Source: RGIG1959 sp045637645 (GTDB lineage Bacteria > Bacillota > Clostridia > Oscillospirales > Acutalibacteraceae). Taken from it: a DNA stretch of 8,634 nt. The notes under the pieces were generated by a model. That model saw only the letters and a program-made list of their open reading frames with translations. It searched no databases and had not been told where the DNA came from. Position 1 is the stretch's first letter; each line of letters begins with the position of its first letter. Positions 1 to 5,291 of this stretch are shown here, one piece after another. The DNA is taken from assembly GCA_045637645.1 (NCBI GenBank), contig JAZTZV010000074.1:1-8634 (forward strand), in the 5' to 3' direction. Made by a program: the position numbers and the translations under genes.

Positions 1-175
1 AGGGGAAGGGGGACCGCCGAACGGCGGTGGATGAGGTGTGTTGCCGCAGGCAACGGTTGTCCTTAAGGACGACAGCCCTCTCCGTCTTCGGCTTCGCCGA
101 AGCCACCTCTCCCAAAGGGAGAGGCAAGATGCGTCCTTTGGACGCGGGCGCGTGGAACGCGACGGAATCCCCCAA
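1..175. repeat. Multi-hairpin intergenic repeat (element A)
   Basis: This non-coding stretch is a chain of short inverted repeats: accgccg/cggcggt (13-19 with 22-28), ttgcc/ggcaa near 41-53, the palindrome gtccttaaggac (59-70), cttcggc/gccgaag with a 3-nt loop (86-92 with 96-102), cctctccc/gggagagg with an aaa loop (106-113 with 117-124), and gcgtcc/ggacgc (131-136 with 140-145). No ORF here has a credible ribosome site or recognisable protein. The layout resembles GC-rich intergenic repeats common in gut Clostridia genomes. Its core (ggcttcgcc, then gccacct, a palindrome, then caag) recurs in element B at 2841-2890. The element may extend past the left window edge. Function is unknown; it could be a REP/MITE-like mobile remnant or a structured RNA element. 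Confidence 0.65.
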
Positions 176-195
176 AAACCCGAAAAAAGGCATAC

Positions 196-219
196 AAAAA
201 GCTCCCTCTTTCAGGGAGC
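196..219 (-). terminator. Rho-independent terminator of the XRE repressor gene
   Basis: On the minus strand a perfect 7-bp stem, gctccct/agggagc (plus positions 201-207 and 213-219), with a 5-nt loop is followed directly by five T (196-200). It lies about 29 bp past the repressor stop codon. On the plus strand the same hairpin is followed, 7 nt later, by a T6 run at 227-232, so weak bidirectional activity is possible. Confidence 0.85.
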
Positions 220-247
220 CAAATCATTTTTTATTACGATCGTGCGG

Positions 248-472
248 TCAATCGCCGTCGAAAGAACAAGGATTGTCCGACAAACCGATTATATAGTCGG
301 AAGACAGGTTGTAAAAGCGGCATAACCGGATCAAATCATCAATTTTGAGTTCGGCGCGACCGGTTTCGATGTGGTTGTAGCCCTGTTGGGATTTTTCAAT
401 CACCTTGCCGACCTCGGCTTGCGTCAAATCGCGATCCTCGCGTATGTGTCGCAATCGCGTGCGATAATCCAT
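248..472 (-). CDS. Small XRE/Cro-CI family helix-turn-helix regulator
   Basis: This 74-residue protein is a single helix-turn-helix domain of the Cro/CI (XRE) type. The pattern LTQAEVGKVIEKSQQGYNHI (16-35) gives the two HTH helices, followed by E36-x-G38, L47 and SSDYIIGLSD (57-66), which matches the usual end of the fold (vs-DyLlG). There is no sensor or dimerisation domain beyond the HTH, so it probably binds palindromic DNA as a dimer. An in-frame GTG at 479-481 would add three residues, but it overlaps the ribosome site GAGGAGG (481-487). The ATG at 470-472 sits 8 nt from that site and is the better start. The gene is divergent from the dockerin protein, and the spacer carries two matching inverted repeats. 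The inferred role is repressor of that gene and of itself. The specific target and inducer are not visible. Confidence 0.88.
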   Translation of the reverse strand: MDYRTRLRHIREDRDLTQAEVGKVIEKSQQGYNHIETGRAELKIDDLIRLCRFYNLSSDYIIGLSDNPCSFDGD

Positions 473-480
473 GCTTGCCA

Positions 481-487
481 CCTCCTC
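481..487 (-). promoter_or_regulatory. Ribosome binding site that fixes the XRE start
   Basis: GAGGAGG on the minus strand lies 8 nt before the ATG at 470-472. It overlaps the in-frame GTG at 479-481, which rules that codon out as the likely start. Confidence 0.8.
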
Positions 488-509
488 GTAAACATTTCAC
501 AGTAGCATT

Positions 510-538
510 AGTCTATCACACTCAATCTTTGAGTATTG
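510..538 (-). promoter_or_regulatory. Probable promoter of the XRE gene (extended -10)
   Basis: On the minus strand TGA-TAGACT (518 to 510) reads as an extended -10 (TGn plus a TATAAT-like hexamer) about 40 bp before the start codon. The hexamer 17 bp upstream (caatac, about 533-538) is a poor -35, so the promoter depends on the extended -10 or on a different -35. The upstream operator copy (520-534) lies between these elements, which would suit autorepression. Confidence 0.5.
520..534. promoter_or_regulatory. Operator site O1, ACTCAA-N3-TTGAGT
   Basis: This 15-bp site has perfect 6-bp half-sites around a TCT centre. It is the exact reverse complement of O2 at 545-559, with centres 25 bp apart. 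It sits just upstream of the -35 of the dockerin-protein promoter and overlaps the likely promoter of the XRE gene. The size and symmetry fit a Cro/CI-type dimer site. No other full copy was seen in the window. Confidence 0.75.
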
Positions 539-564
539 ACTTTTACTCAAAGATTGAGTATACT
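536..564 (+). promoter_or_regulatory. Promoter of the secreted dockerin protein
   Basis: TTGACT (536-541) and TATACT (559-564) are separated by exactly 17 bp, each one base from the sigma-A consensus. The predicted transcript would start near 571, leaving a short leader before the ATG at 597. Operator O2 fills nearly all of the spacer, so a bound repressor would exclude RNA polymerase. This is an intrinsically strong promoter that appears to be controlled by occlusion. Confidence 0.85.
545..559. promoter_or_regulatory. Operator site O2, ACTCAA-N3-TTGAGT
   Basis: This is the second copy of the 15-bp palindrome with centre AGA, and the exact reverse complement of O1. It lies between the -35 (536-541) and -10 (559-564) of the promoter for the secreted protein, overlapping the first base of the -10. 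It is the predicted main repression site for the divergently encoded XRE protein. Confidence 0.78.
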
Positions 565-582
565 AAATTAGAACATGATATT

Positions 583-587
583 AGGAG
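583..587 (+). promoter_or_regulatory. Ribosome binding site that fixes the dockerin-protein start
   Basis: AGGAG lies 9 nt before the ATG at 597. The in-frame TTG at 588 follows the site with no gap, so the open frame beginning there is three codons too long. Confidence 0.8.
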
Positions 588-596
588 TTGGTAGAA

Positions 597-2765
597 ATGA
601 GAAGAATCTGCAAAGCAATTGTCTCGTTGACGTTGGTTTTGTCGCTTTTGGCGGGATTGTTCTGCGTCGGCGGTATCACAGCAAGCGCGGCAGTTCCTAG
701 CGAGGAGACTTTTTTATCAAAAATAAACTCTTTGAAGCAGCAATATCCTGACGGCAAGTATTGGAATGATTATAACGGTCGAGACTCGGAAGGGATTTCC
801 AAAGCGGGAAATAATATTTGTCCGGGTAATTATAAAGGAACACCTTGTACCCAAATACGCTATTGTGGTGGTAATGAGATAAACTCAGATGGTTGCACAT
901 GTGCTTGCGGTTACTATGTAGGGCATCAATGCTTTGGATTCGCGAATCTTATGGCTTATAAAACGATGGGGTCATATGCGACAACAACTCATCTGAATAC
1001 AAGTGGTACAAATACGGCTGGAGGTTGGAAAGCATATACCAGTGTAAGTGAGTTTTTTGCCGGTGATGTCGTTCGAATTAACAATTACAGACACTCTATT
1101 TTTATTTTTAAAGTAGTTGGTGACACGGTTTATTATGTGGATTGCAATGCTTCCGGTCCTTGCCAAATTAACTGGGATAATGTAACCACAACTCAAACAC
1201 TTAAAGGAAAAGTTTCATATGTTGTTCGGATGAATGGTAGTACGTTGAAAGGTACAGGTTCCCCGTTGACAACTCCTACAATTTCGTTCGACAAATCCTC
1301 CTATACAATGGGTGATACCATCACGGTTTCGTGGGCACTATCACCATCCGACTCTAATTTATCGCATTATTGGATCGTTGTATACGACCCCGATGGAAAT
1401 GAATGCTTTGGCGGAAAAATAGATAAATCACAGTCTACTTATAGTTTCGCAACTCCCGGTGTCGGAACATATTCGGTGAAACTATTTGCGACTCCAACCG
1501 GCTCCGTGTCCGGCGAGGGTAGTTTGACGGATACGAAAACGATTACTGTAAACGTCGCCGATACAACCCCGCCGACGATCTCTAATGTTACGATATTCGA
1601 TTTGGACGAAACCGGATATTTGATTACCGCCGAGATTTGGGATGATATTGGGGTCGAAGAAGTTTATTTTCCCACATGGACAGCGTATAATGATCAAGAT
1701 GATATCGCATGGTTTAAAGGAACGGTTTCCGGTTCGACGGTGACATTTCGTATGAATACGTTCGATCATAACGATGAAACGGGATTGTATTTCACGGATA
1801 TTTATGTCTATGACACATCAGGAAATCGCGTGTATTATCACGTGGAGGTTAATGTACCCGCTCCCGACACAACCCCGCCGACGATTACGAAACTCTCGTT
1901 TTACGATGTAGATGAAACGGGTTATTCGATTAAAGTCACGTTTAGTGACAACGTCGGTGTGACTCGTGTGGCGTGTCCTTCTTGGACGGAAGCAAACGGA
2001 CAAGATGATCTTCTTTGGAAAGACGCCGTCATTGACGGAAACACGGCAACCTTCCGCGTGAACGTTGCTGACCATAACCATGAGCTTGGCACATATATTA
2101 CGGATGTGTATGTGTATGATGCGAGCGGAAACCGTGTGACCAGCGATTGGGTATGGGTCTATGTCACCGCCTTGTCGGCACCGATCAAAACGGTGACGTG
2201 GAACGGACATATTTATGCGTTTTATGAAACCTATCGTTCGTGGACGACCGCCAAAGACATGTGCGAACAACTCGGCGGACATCTCGCGACCATCACGTCC
2301 GCCGAAGAACAAGCCTTTTTGCAAAACCATGCAGAGGGAAAAGGGTATTGGATCGGCGCAACGGACGAAAAAGAAGAAGGTCAATGGGAATGGGTCACAG
2401 GCGAAGCGTGGAACTACACTGCGTGGGCGAACAATCAACCCGATAATGCTGTGTCTAATGAACATTACGTACATCTTATGACTTCGGGAGAATGGAACGA
2501 TATTCATCATGAATCTAACGCAGATAAAATAGGCTTTATTTTGGAAATCGATCCCGAAGAAAGTGTACCGGGCGATGTCAACGGTGACGGAGAGGTCACG
2601 GCGTTTGATGCGTTGAATGTGCTCCGAGACTCGAACGGACAACCCACGATCACGACCGAGGATCAACGGAAAGCGGCGGATGTCAACGGTGACGGAGAGG
2701 TCACGGCGTTTGACGCGTTGATGATTTTGCGACATGCCAACGGCGTGTTGGATTCGCTCGGATAA
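597..2765 (+). CDS. Secreted CHAP-like, lectin-like, dockerin-bearing multidomain protein
   Basis: This 722-residue protein is exported and probably acts on cell walls or glycans. In order it has: a signal peptide (about 1-32: RR, hydrophobic core, TASAA); a hydrolase-like region (about 40-212) with candidate nucleophile Cys112 in GHQCFGFA and candidate base His166 in GDVVRINNYRHSIFIF, with Asp182 or Asn184 as possible third residue, matching the Cys-His order of CHAP/NlpC-P60 cysteine hydrolases; an Ig-like beta domain (about 225-321); two GBS-Bsp-like repeats 102 residues apart (about 323-411 and 425-513, each with W-T-x-N-x-Q-D-D and a DHN-type motif); a C-type-lectin-like domain (about 531-651: WIGATD, NQPDN, WND) that keeps only Cys556; and a type I dockerin (about 656-718). 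Six cysteines crowd residues 75-104, just before the catalytic Cys. The inferred role is a dockerin-anchored cell-wall amidase or peptidase; the hydrolase family is the least certain part. Its promoter overlaps a repressor operator. Confidence 0.85.
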   Translation: MRRICKAIVSLTLVLSLLAGLFCVGGITASAAVPSEETFLSKINSLKQQYPDGKYWNDYNGRDSEGISKAGNNICPGNYKGTPCTQIRYCGGNEINSDGCTCACGYYVGHQCFGFANLMAYKTMGSYATTTHLNTSGTNTAGGWKAYTSVSEFFAGDVVRINNYRHSIFIFKVVGDTVYYVDCNASGPCQINWDNVTTTQTLKGKVSYVVRMNGSTLKGTGSPLTTPTISFDKSSYTMGDTITVSWALSPSDSNLSHYWIVVYDPDGNECFGGKIDKSQSTYSFATPGVGTYSVKLFATPTGSVSGEGSLTDTKTITVNVADTTPPTISNVTIFDLDETGYLITAEIWDDIGVEEVYFPTWTAYNDQDDIAWFKGTVSGSTVTFRMNTFDHNDETGLYFTDIYVYDTSGNRVYYHVEVNVPAPDTTPPTITKLSFYDVDETGYSIKVTFSDNVGVTRVACPSWTEANGQDDLLWKDAVIDGNTATFRVNVADHNHELGTYITDVYVYDASGNRVTSDWVWVYVTALSAPIKTVTWNGHIYAFYETYRSWTTAKDMCEQLGGHLATITSAEEQAFLQNHAEGKGYWIGATDEKEEGQWEWVTGEAWNYTAWANNQPDNAVSNEHYVHLMTSGEWNDIHHESNADKIGFILEIDPEESVPGDVNGDGEVTAFDALNVLRDSNGQPTITTEDQRKAADVNGDGEVTAFDALMILRHANGVLDSLG
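1563..2135 (+). repeat. Tandem GBS-Bsp-like repeats inside the dockerin protein
   Basis: Two protein repeats, residues about 323-411 and 425-513, start with TTPPTI and share DETGY, the W-T-x-N-x-Q-D-D segment, the DHN-type motif, TD-YVYD-SGNRV and similar spacing. At DNA level the 17-bp start, acaaccccgccgacgat, is identical at 1563-1579 and 1869-1885, giving a 306-bp period. The rest has diverged, so the duplication is old. The family is typically found in several copies in surface proteins of Gram-positive bacteria, and a binding or spacer role is inferred. Confidence 0.75.
2574..2713 (+). repeat. Duplicated dockerin calcium-loop coding repeat
   Basis: An identical 35-bp segment starting gatgtcaacggtgacgg lies at 2574-2608 and 2679-2713. 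It encodes D-V-N-G-D-G-E-V-T-A-F-D, the F-hand calcium loop, in both dockerin halves (Asp660 to Asp671 and Asp695 to Asp706). The dockerin recognition positions 10 and 11 are Ala-Phe in both copies, so the module is symmetrical. Symmetrical dockerins are known in cellulosome systems to bind cohesins in two orientations. Confidence 0.85.
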
Positions 2766-2773
2766 ACAAGAAC

Positions 2774-2813
2774 AAAACGACTTCGTTTTTTTGAAAAAAC
2801 GGAGTCGTTTTTT
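2774..2813 (+). terminator. Terminator of the dockerin-protein gene
   Basis: Starting 8 bp after the TAA, aaaacgacttcgtttttt (2774-2791) pairs with aaaaaacggagtcgtttt (2794-2811), with one G-U pair in the stem, and runs into a T tract (2808-2813). The A-rich 5' flank lets it pair symmetrically, so it could work on both strands. It separates the module from the pyr operon. Confidence 0.88.
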
Positions 2814-2840
2814 GTGTAGACATTCCCGCCGTTCGCAACG

Positions 2841-2890
2841 AAATCCCCCCGACGGCTTTGCCGTCGCCACCTTTGACAAGGGGGTCAAGA
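2841..2890. repeat. Hairpin intergenic repeat (element B), related to element A
   Basis: The run cccccc (2845-2850), the hairpin gacggc/gccgtc with a ttt loop (2851-2856 with 2860-2865), gccacct (2866-2872) and ttgac/gtcaa around a G run (2873-2877 with 2884-2888) end in caag (2886-2889). Order and orientation match element A: ggcttcgcc there, ggctttgcc here, then gccacct, a second palindrome and caag. The stems differ in sequence but are compensated, which points to conserved structure. The C run can also pair with the G run at 2880-2884 to enclose the first hairpin. Confidence 0.6.
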
Positions 2891-2916
2891 GGTTCACGCA
2901 ATCTTCTTGCAACATC

Positions 2917-2945
2917 GTAGGGCGGGGGCTTGCTCCCGCCGCCTT
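2917..2945. repeat. GC-rich short hairpin repeat between element B and the pyr promoter
   Basis: Inverted repeat ggcggg (2921-2926) and cccgcc (2935-2940) around ggcttgct, preceded by gtag. It looks like a short, widely scattered intergenic repeat of Clostridia. There is no T run, so it is probably not a simple terminator. From 2946 to about 2994 nothing recognisable is seen. Confidence 0.5.
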
Positions 2946-2995
2946 GCCTTAAACCATATTTCCAAAATCCCTCTTCCTTTTATCGGTGGAACCCA

Positions 2996-3023
2996 TTGCA
3001 ATTTGGTGAATAAATGGTATAAT
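2996..3023 (+). promoter_or_regulatory. Promoter of the pyrC-pyrF-esterase-pyrK-pyrD-ruvX operon
   Basis: TATAAT (3018-3023) is preceded by TGG, giving an extended -10, and TTGCAA (2996-3001) is a partial -35 with a 16-bp spacer. Transcription would begin near 3030, leaving a leader of about 20-25 nt before the pyrC ATG. That is too short for a PyrR-type attenuator with its anti-terminator and terminator hairpins. Confidence 0.75.
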
Positions 3024-3038
3024 AGTTATATATGCCCC

Positions 3039-3046
3039 AAGGAGGG
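3039..3046 (+). promoter_or_regulatory. Ribosome binding site that fixes the pyrC start
   Basis: AAGGAGGG lies 6 nt before the ATG at 3053. The in-frame ATG at 3032 precedes the site and the ATG at 3047 abuts it, so neither is a likely start. Confidence 0.82.
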
Positions 3047-3052
3047 ATGTGC

Positions 3053-4327
3053 ATGAAAACGTATCTCATTCGCGGTGCGCGTGTGATCGACCCGTCGAGC
3101 GGGTTGGACGCAACGGCGGATGTTTTGGTCGAAAACGGCGTCATCGCCGCGGTGGGCGAGAGCCTGTCGGCAACGGACGCAGTCGTGATCGATGCGGACG
3201 GCTTGGTTGCCGCGCCGGGTCTTGTGGATCTGCATGTGCATTTGCGTGATCCCGGTCAAACACATAAGGAAGATGTCTTTTCGGGTTGTCGTGCGGCGGC
3301 GGCAGGCGGCGTCACATCGGTGTTCGCGATGCCCAACACCTCGCCTGCGCTCGATTCTCCCGAGGTGATTCGCGAATTGCTTGAAAAAGCGAAAACGGCC
3401 GACGCGCATGTCTATCCCGTCGGCGCGGTCACCAAAGGACTCAAGGGCGAAGACATGACCGATATTCCCGCGCTGAAAGCGGCGGGTGCGGCGGCGTTTT
3501 CGGATGACGGTCGTCCGATCATGACCGCCGATCAAGTGGAAAAATCCCTCAAAGCGGCGAACGCCGCGGGTGCGCTGTTGATGGCGCATTGCGAGGAATT
3601 GTCGCTGGTGCGCGGCGGCTTGATGAACGAAGGCGACGTGTCGCGTGAACTCGGTGTACCGGGTGTGACGCGTTCGGCGGAAGAAGTCGGCACGGCGCGC
3701 GAGATCGCGCTGGCGGCGGGAACGGGTTGCCCCGTTCACATTTGCCACGTCAGCACGGCGTACAGCGTTGACTTGATTCGCGACGCACAAAAACACGGTA
3801 TCAAGGTGACGGGCGAAACCGCTCCGCACTATGTGGCACTCACCGATGAAGCGCTTCGTGCCAAAGACGCGGATTACCGCATGAGCCCGCCGCTTCGCAC
3901 GGCGGACGATCAAGCGGCGCTGATCAAAGGGTTACAAGACGGCACGTTGTGTGCGATCGCGACCGATCACGCGCCCCACAGCGTTGAAGAAAAATCCGTG
4001 TTCGAAAAAGCGCCCAACGGCTCGATCGGCATGGAAACCTCGCTTGCCGCGAGCTTGACCTACCTTGTGCATGCGGGACATTTGAGCTTGATGCAGTTGA
4101 TCGCGGCGATGTCGACGACTCCCGCGAAGCTGACGGGCATCCCTGCGGGCACGCTCGCGGTCGGTGCGCCTGCGGACATGGTGCTGTTCGATCCCGAGGA
4201 GGAATGGACGGTGGATGTCGACAAGTTGCACGGCAAATCGAAAAACTGTCCGTTTAAGGGTATGACCCTGAAAGGACGCGTGAAAAAGACATTCTGCGGC
4301 GGTCGTTTGGTTTACGACGCCGACTGA
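3053..4327 (+). CDS. pyrC: Dihydroorotase (type I)
   Basis: This 424-residue cytosolic zinc amidohydrolase interconverts carbamoyl-aspartate and dihydroorotate, the third step of de novo UMP synthesis. The metal site is complete: DLHVHLRDPG (59-68) with His61 and His63, FSDDG with Asp151, which in type I bacterial enzymes is the bridging ligand in place of a carbamylated lysine, CHVS with His232, and the catalytic Asp305 in ATDHAPHS (303-310). Substrate-site motifs include AMPNTSP (92-98), GETAPHY (254-260) and MSPPLR (277-282). Length and motifs match the type I family of Bacillus and Aquifex. Residues 364-424 form the usual C-terminal strand region (AGTLAVGAPADMVLFD). It is the first gene of the operon, 23 bp before pyrF. 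Fairly high GC matches the downstream genes and differs from the dockerin gene. Confidence 0.96.
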   Translation: MKTYLIRGARVIDPSSGLDATADVLVENGVIAAVGESLSATDAVVIDADGLVAAPGLVDLHVHLRDPGQTHKEDVFSGCRAAAAGGVTSVFAMPNTSPALDSPEVIRELLEKAKTADAHVYPVGAVTKGLKGEDMTDIPALKAAGAAAFSDDGRPIMTADQVEKSLKAANAAGALLMAHCEELSLVRGGLMNEGDVSRELGVPGVTRSAEEVGTAREIALAAGTGCPVHICHVSTAYSVDLIRDAQKHGIKVTGETAPHYVALTDEALRAKDADYRMSPPLRTADDQAALIKGLQDGTLCAIATDHAPHSVEEKSVFEKAPNGSIGMETSLAASLTYLVHAGHLSLMQLIAAMSTTPAKLTGIPAGTLAVGAPADMVLFDPEEEWTVDVDKLHGKSKNCPFKGMTLKGRVKKTFCGGRLVYDAD

Positions 4328-4350
4328 TATTTTTAAGGAGGACAAACATT

Positions 4351-5265
4351 ATGGGTATGAAACGATTGGTCGACGCTGTCAAAGCGATGCAAAACCCCAC
4401 GGTGGCGGGTCTTGATCCCCGTCTGGACTATTTGCCCGAATTTTTGAAAGAGAAAGCCTATGCCGAGTACGGCAAAACGCTTCAAGGCGCGGCGGCAGCG
4501 GTGTTGGAATACAACAAAGCACTCATCGACGCGATGTATGACATTGTTCCCGCGATCAAACCGCAAGCGGCGTATTATGAACTCTACGGCTGGGCGGGCG
4601 TGAAAACCCTTGCCGAGACGATCGCCTATGCGAAAGAAAAAGGCATGTACGTCATCACCGACGGCAAGCGCAACGACATCGGTACCACAATGGAAGCCTA
4701 TGCGGCGGCGCACCTCGGTCTTGTCGATGTCGACGGCGAAAGCTACGCGCCGTTTGACGGCGATGCCTTGACGGTCAACGGTTATCTCGGCGCGGACGGC
4801 ATCAAACCGCTCCTCCCGATTTGCAAAGAACGCGACCGCGGCATCTTCGTTCTGTGCAAAACCTCGAACCCCTCGTCGGGCGAGTTGCAAGACAAATTGC
4901 TCGACGGCGAAGCACTGTACGCGCGCATGGGTGACTTGTGCGAAGCGTGGGGCGCGGACACCGTCGACGAAAGCGGCTATTCCGCGGTCGGCGCGGTGGT
5001 CGGTGCGACCTATCCTGCGCAACTCGGCGAACTCCGTGCTCGCCTGCCGCACACCTACTTCCTCGTGCCCGGCTACGGCGCGCAAGGCGGCGGTGCGGCG
5101 GATGTTGCTCCCGCATTTGATAAAGACGGCATGGGTGCGATCGTCAATTCTTCCCGCGGCATCCTCTGCGCGTGGAAAAAAGAGGGTTGCGATCCCGCCG
5201 ATTTCGCGGGTGCGGCTCGTCGTGAAGCCCTGCGCATGAAGGAAGACCTCACCTCCGTTTGGTAA
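4351..5265 (+). CDS. pyrF: Orotidine 5'-phosphate decarboxylase, subfamily 2
   Basis: This 304-residue cytosolic enzyme removes CO2 from OMP to give UMP, the last step of the de novo pathway. It is of the longer PyrF type: GLDPRLDYLP at 20-29 binds substrate, Lys70 lies in AIKPQAAYYE, and the catalytic loop DGKRNDIGTTMEAYA (104-118) supplies Asp104, Lys106 and Asp109. VPGYGAQGG (239-247) and NSSRGI (266-271, Arg269) form the phosphate site. AAGGAGG (4335-4341) is 9 nt before the ATG, which is therefore the chosen start; a second ATG at 4357 is possible. The gene begins 23 bp after pyrC. Its stop lies 26 bp before the esterase ATG, with no terminator between. Confidence 0.96.
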   Translation: MGMKRLVDAVKAMQNPTVAGLDPRLDYLPEFLKEKAYAEYGKTLQGAAAAVLEYNKALIDAMYDIVPAIKPQAAYYELYGWAGVKTLAETIAYAKEKGMYVITDGKRNDIGTTMEAYAAAHLGLVDVDGESYAPFDGDALTVNGYLGADGIKPLLPICKERDRGIFVLCKTSNPSSGELQDKLLDGEALYARMGDLCEAWGADTVDESGYSAVGAVVGATYPAQLGELRARLPHTYFLVPGYGAQGGGAADVAPAFDKDGMGAIVNSSRGILCAWKKEGCDPADFAGAARREALRMKEDLTSVW

Positions 5266-5277
5266 TGGTGCTGAAAC

Positions 5278-5282
5278 AGGAG
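5278..5282 (+). promoter_or_regulatory. Ribosome binding site that fixes the esterase start
   Basis: AGGAG lies 9 nt before the ATG at 5292. The open frame begins at a TTG at 5259 inside pyrF, but starting at 5292 puts MKRLIKTAAW and the signal peptide at the true N terminus. Confidence 0.85.
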
Positions 5283-5291
5283 ATTTCTTTT

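Noticed and set aside
27..325. Overlapping small open frames (27-296 and 38-325) across element A
   Set aside because: They run through a chain of palindromes and into the repressor gene's antisense strand, with no convincing ribosome site or protein feature.
479..481. GTG as the start of the XRE gene
   Set aside because: It overlaps the GAGGAGG ribosome site; the ATG at 470-472 has normal 8-nt spacing.
1818..2915. Long minus-strand open frame (365 codons) opposite the dockerin gene
   Set aside because: It opposes a gene with clear GBS-Bsp-like, lectin-like and dockerin domains, crosses the terminator at 2774-2813, and its translation shows no recognisable motif.
2917..2945. GC-rich hairpin before the pyr promoter, considered as a terminator or riboswitch
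   Set aside because: No T run follows and it lies upstream of the predicted transcript start at about 3030; it fits a short intergenic repeat better.
3032..3034. ATG at 3032 as the pyrC start
   Set aside because: It precedes the AAGGAGGG site at 3039-3046 and lies at or near the predicted transcript start, whereas the ATG at 3053 has normal spacing.
3035..3046. Small hairpin ccc...ggg around the pyrC ribosome site, considered as translation control
   Set aside because: The stem has at most 3 bp and would be unstable; no regulatory role can be supported.
3026..3913. Minus-strand open frame of 295 codons opposite pyrC
   Set aside because: Arg- and His-rich composition typical of the antisense of a GC-rich gene; no family motif, while the plus strand has complete dihydroorotase motifs.
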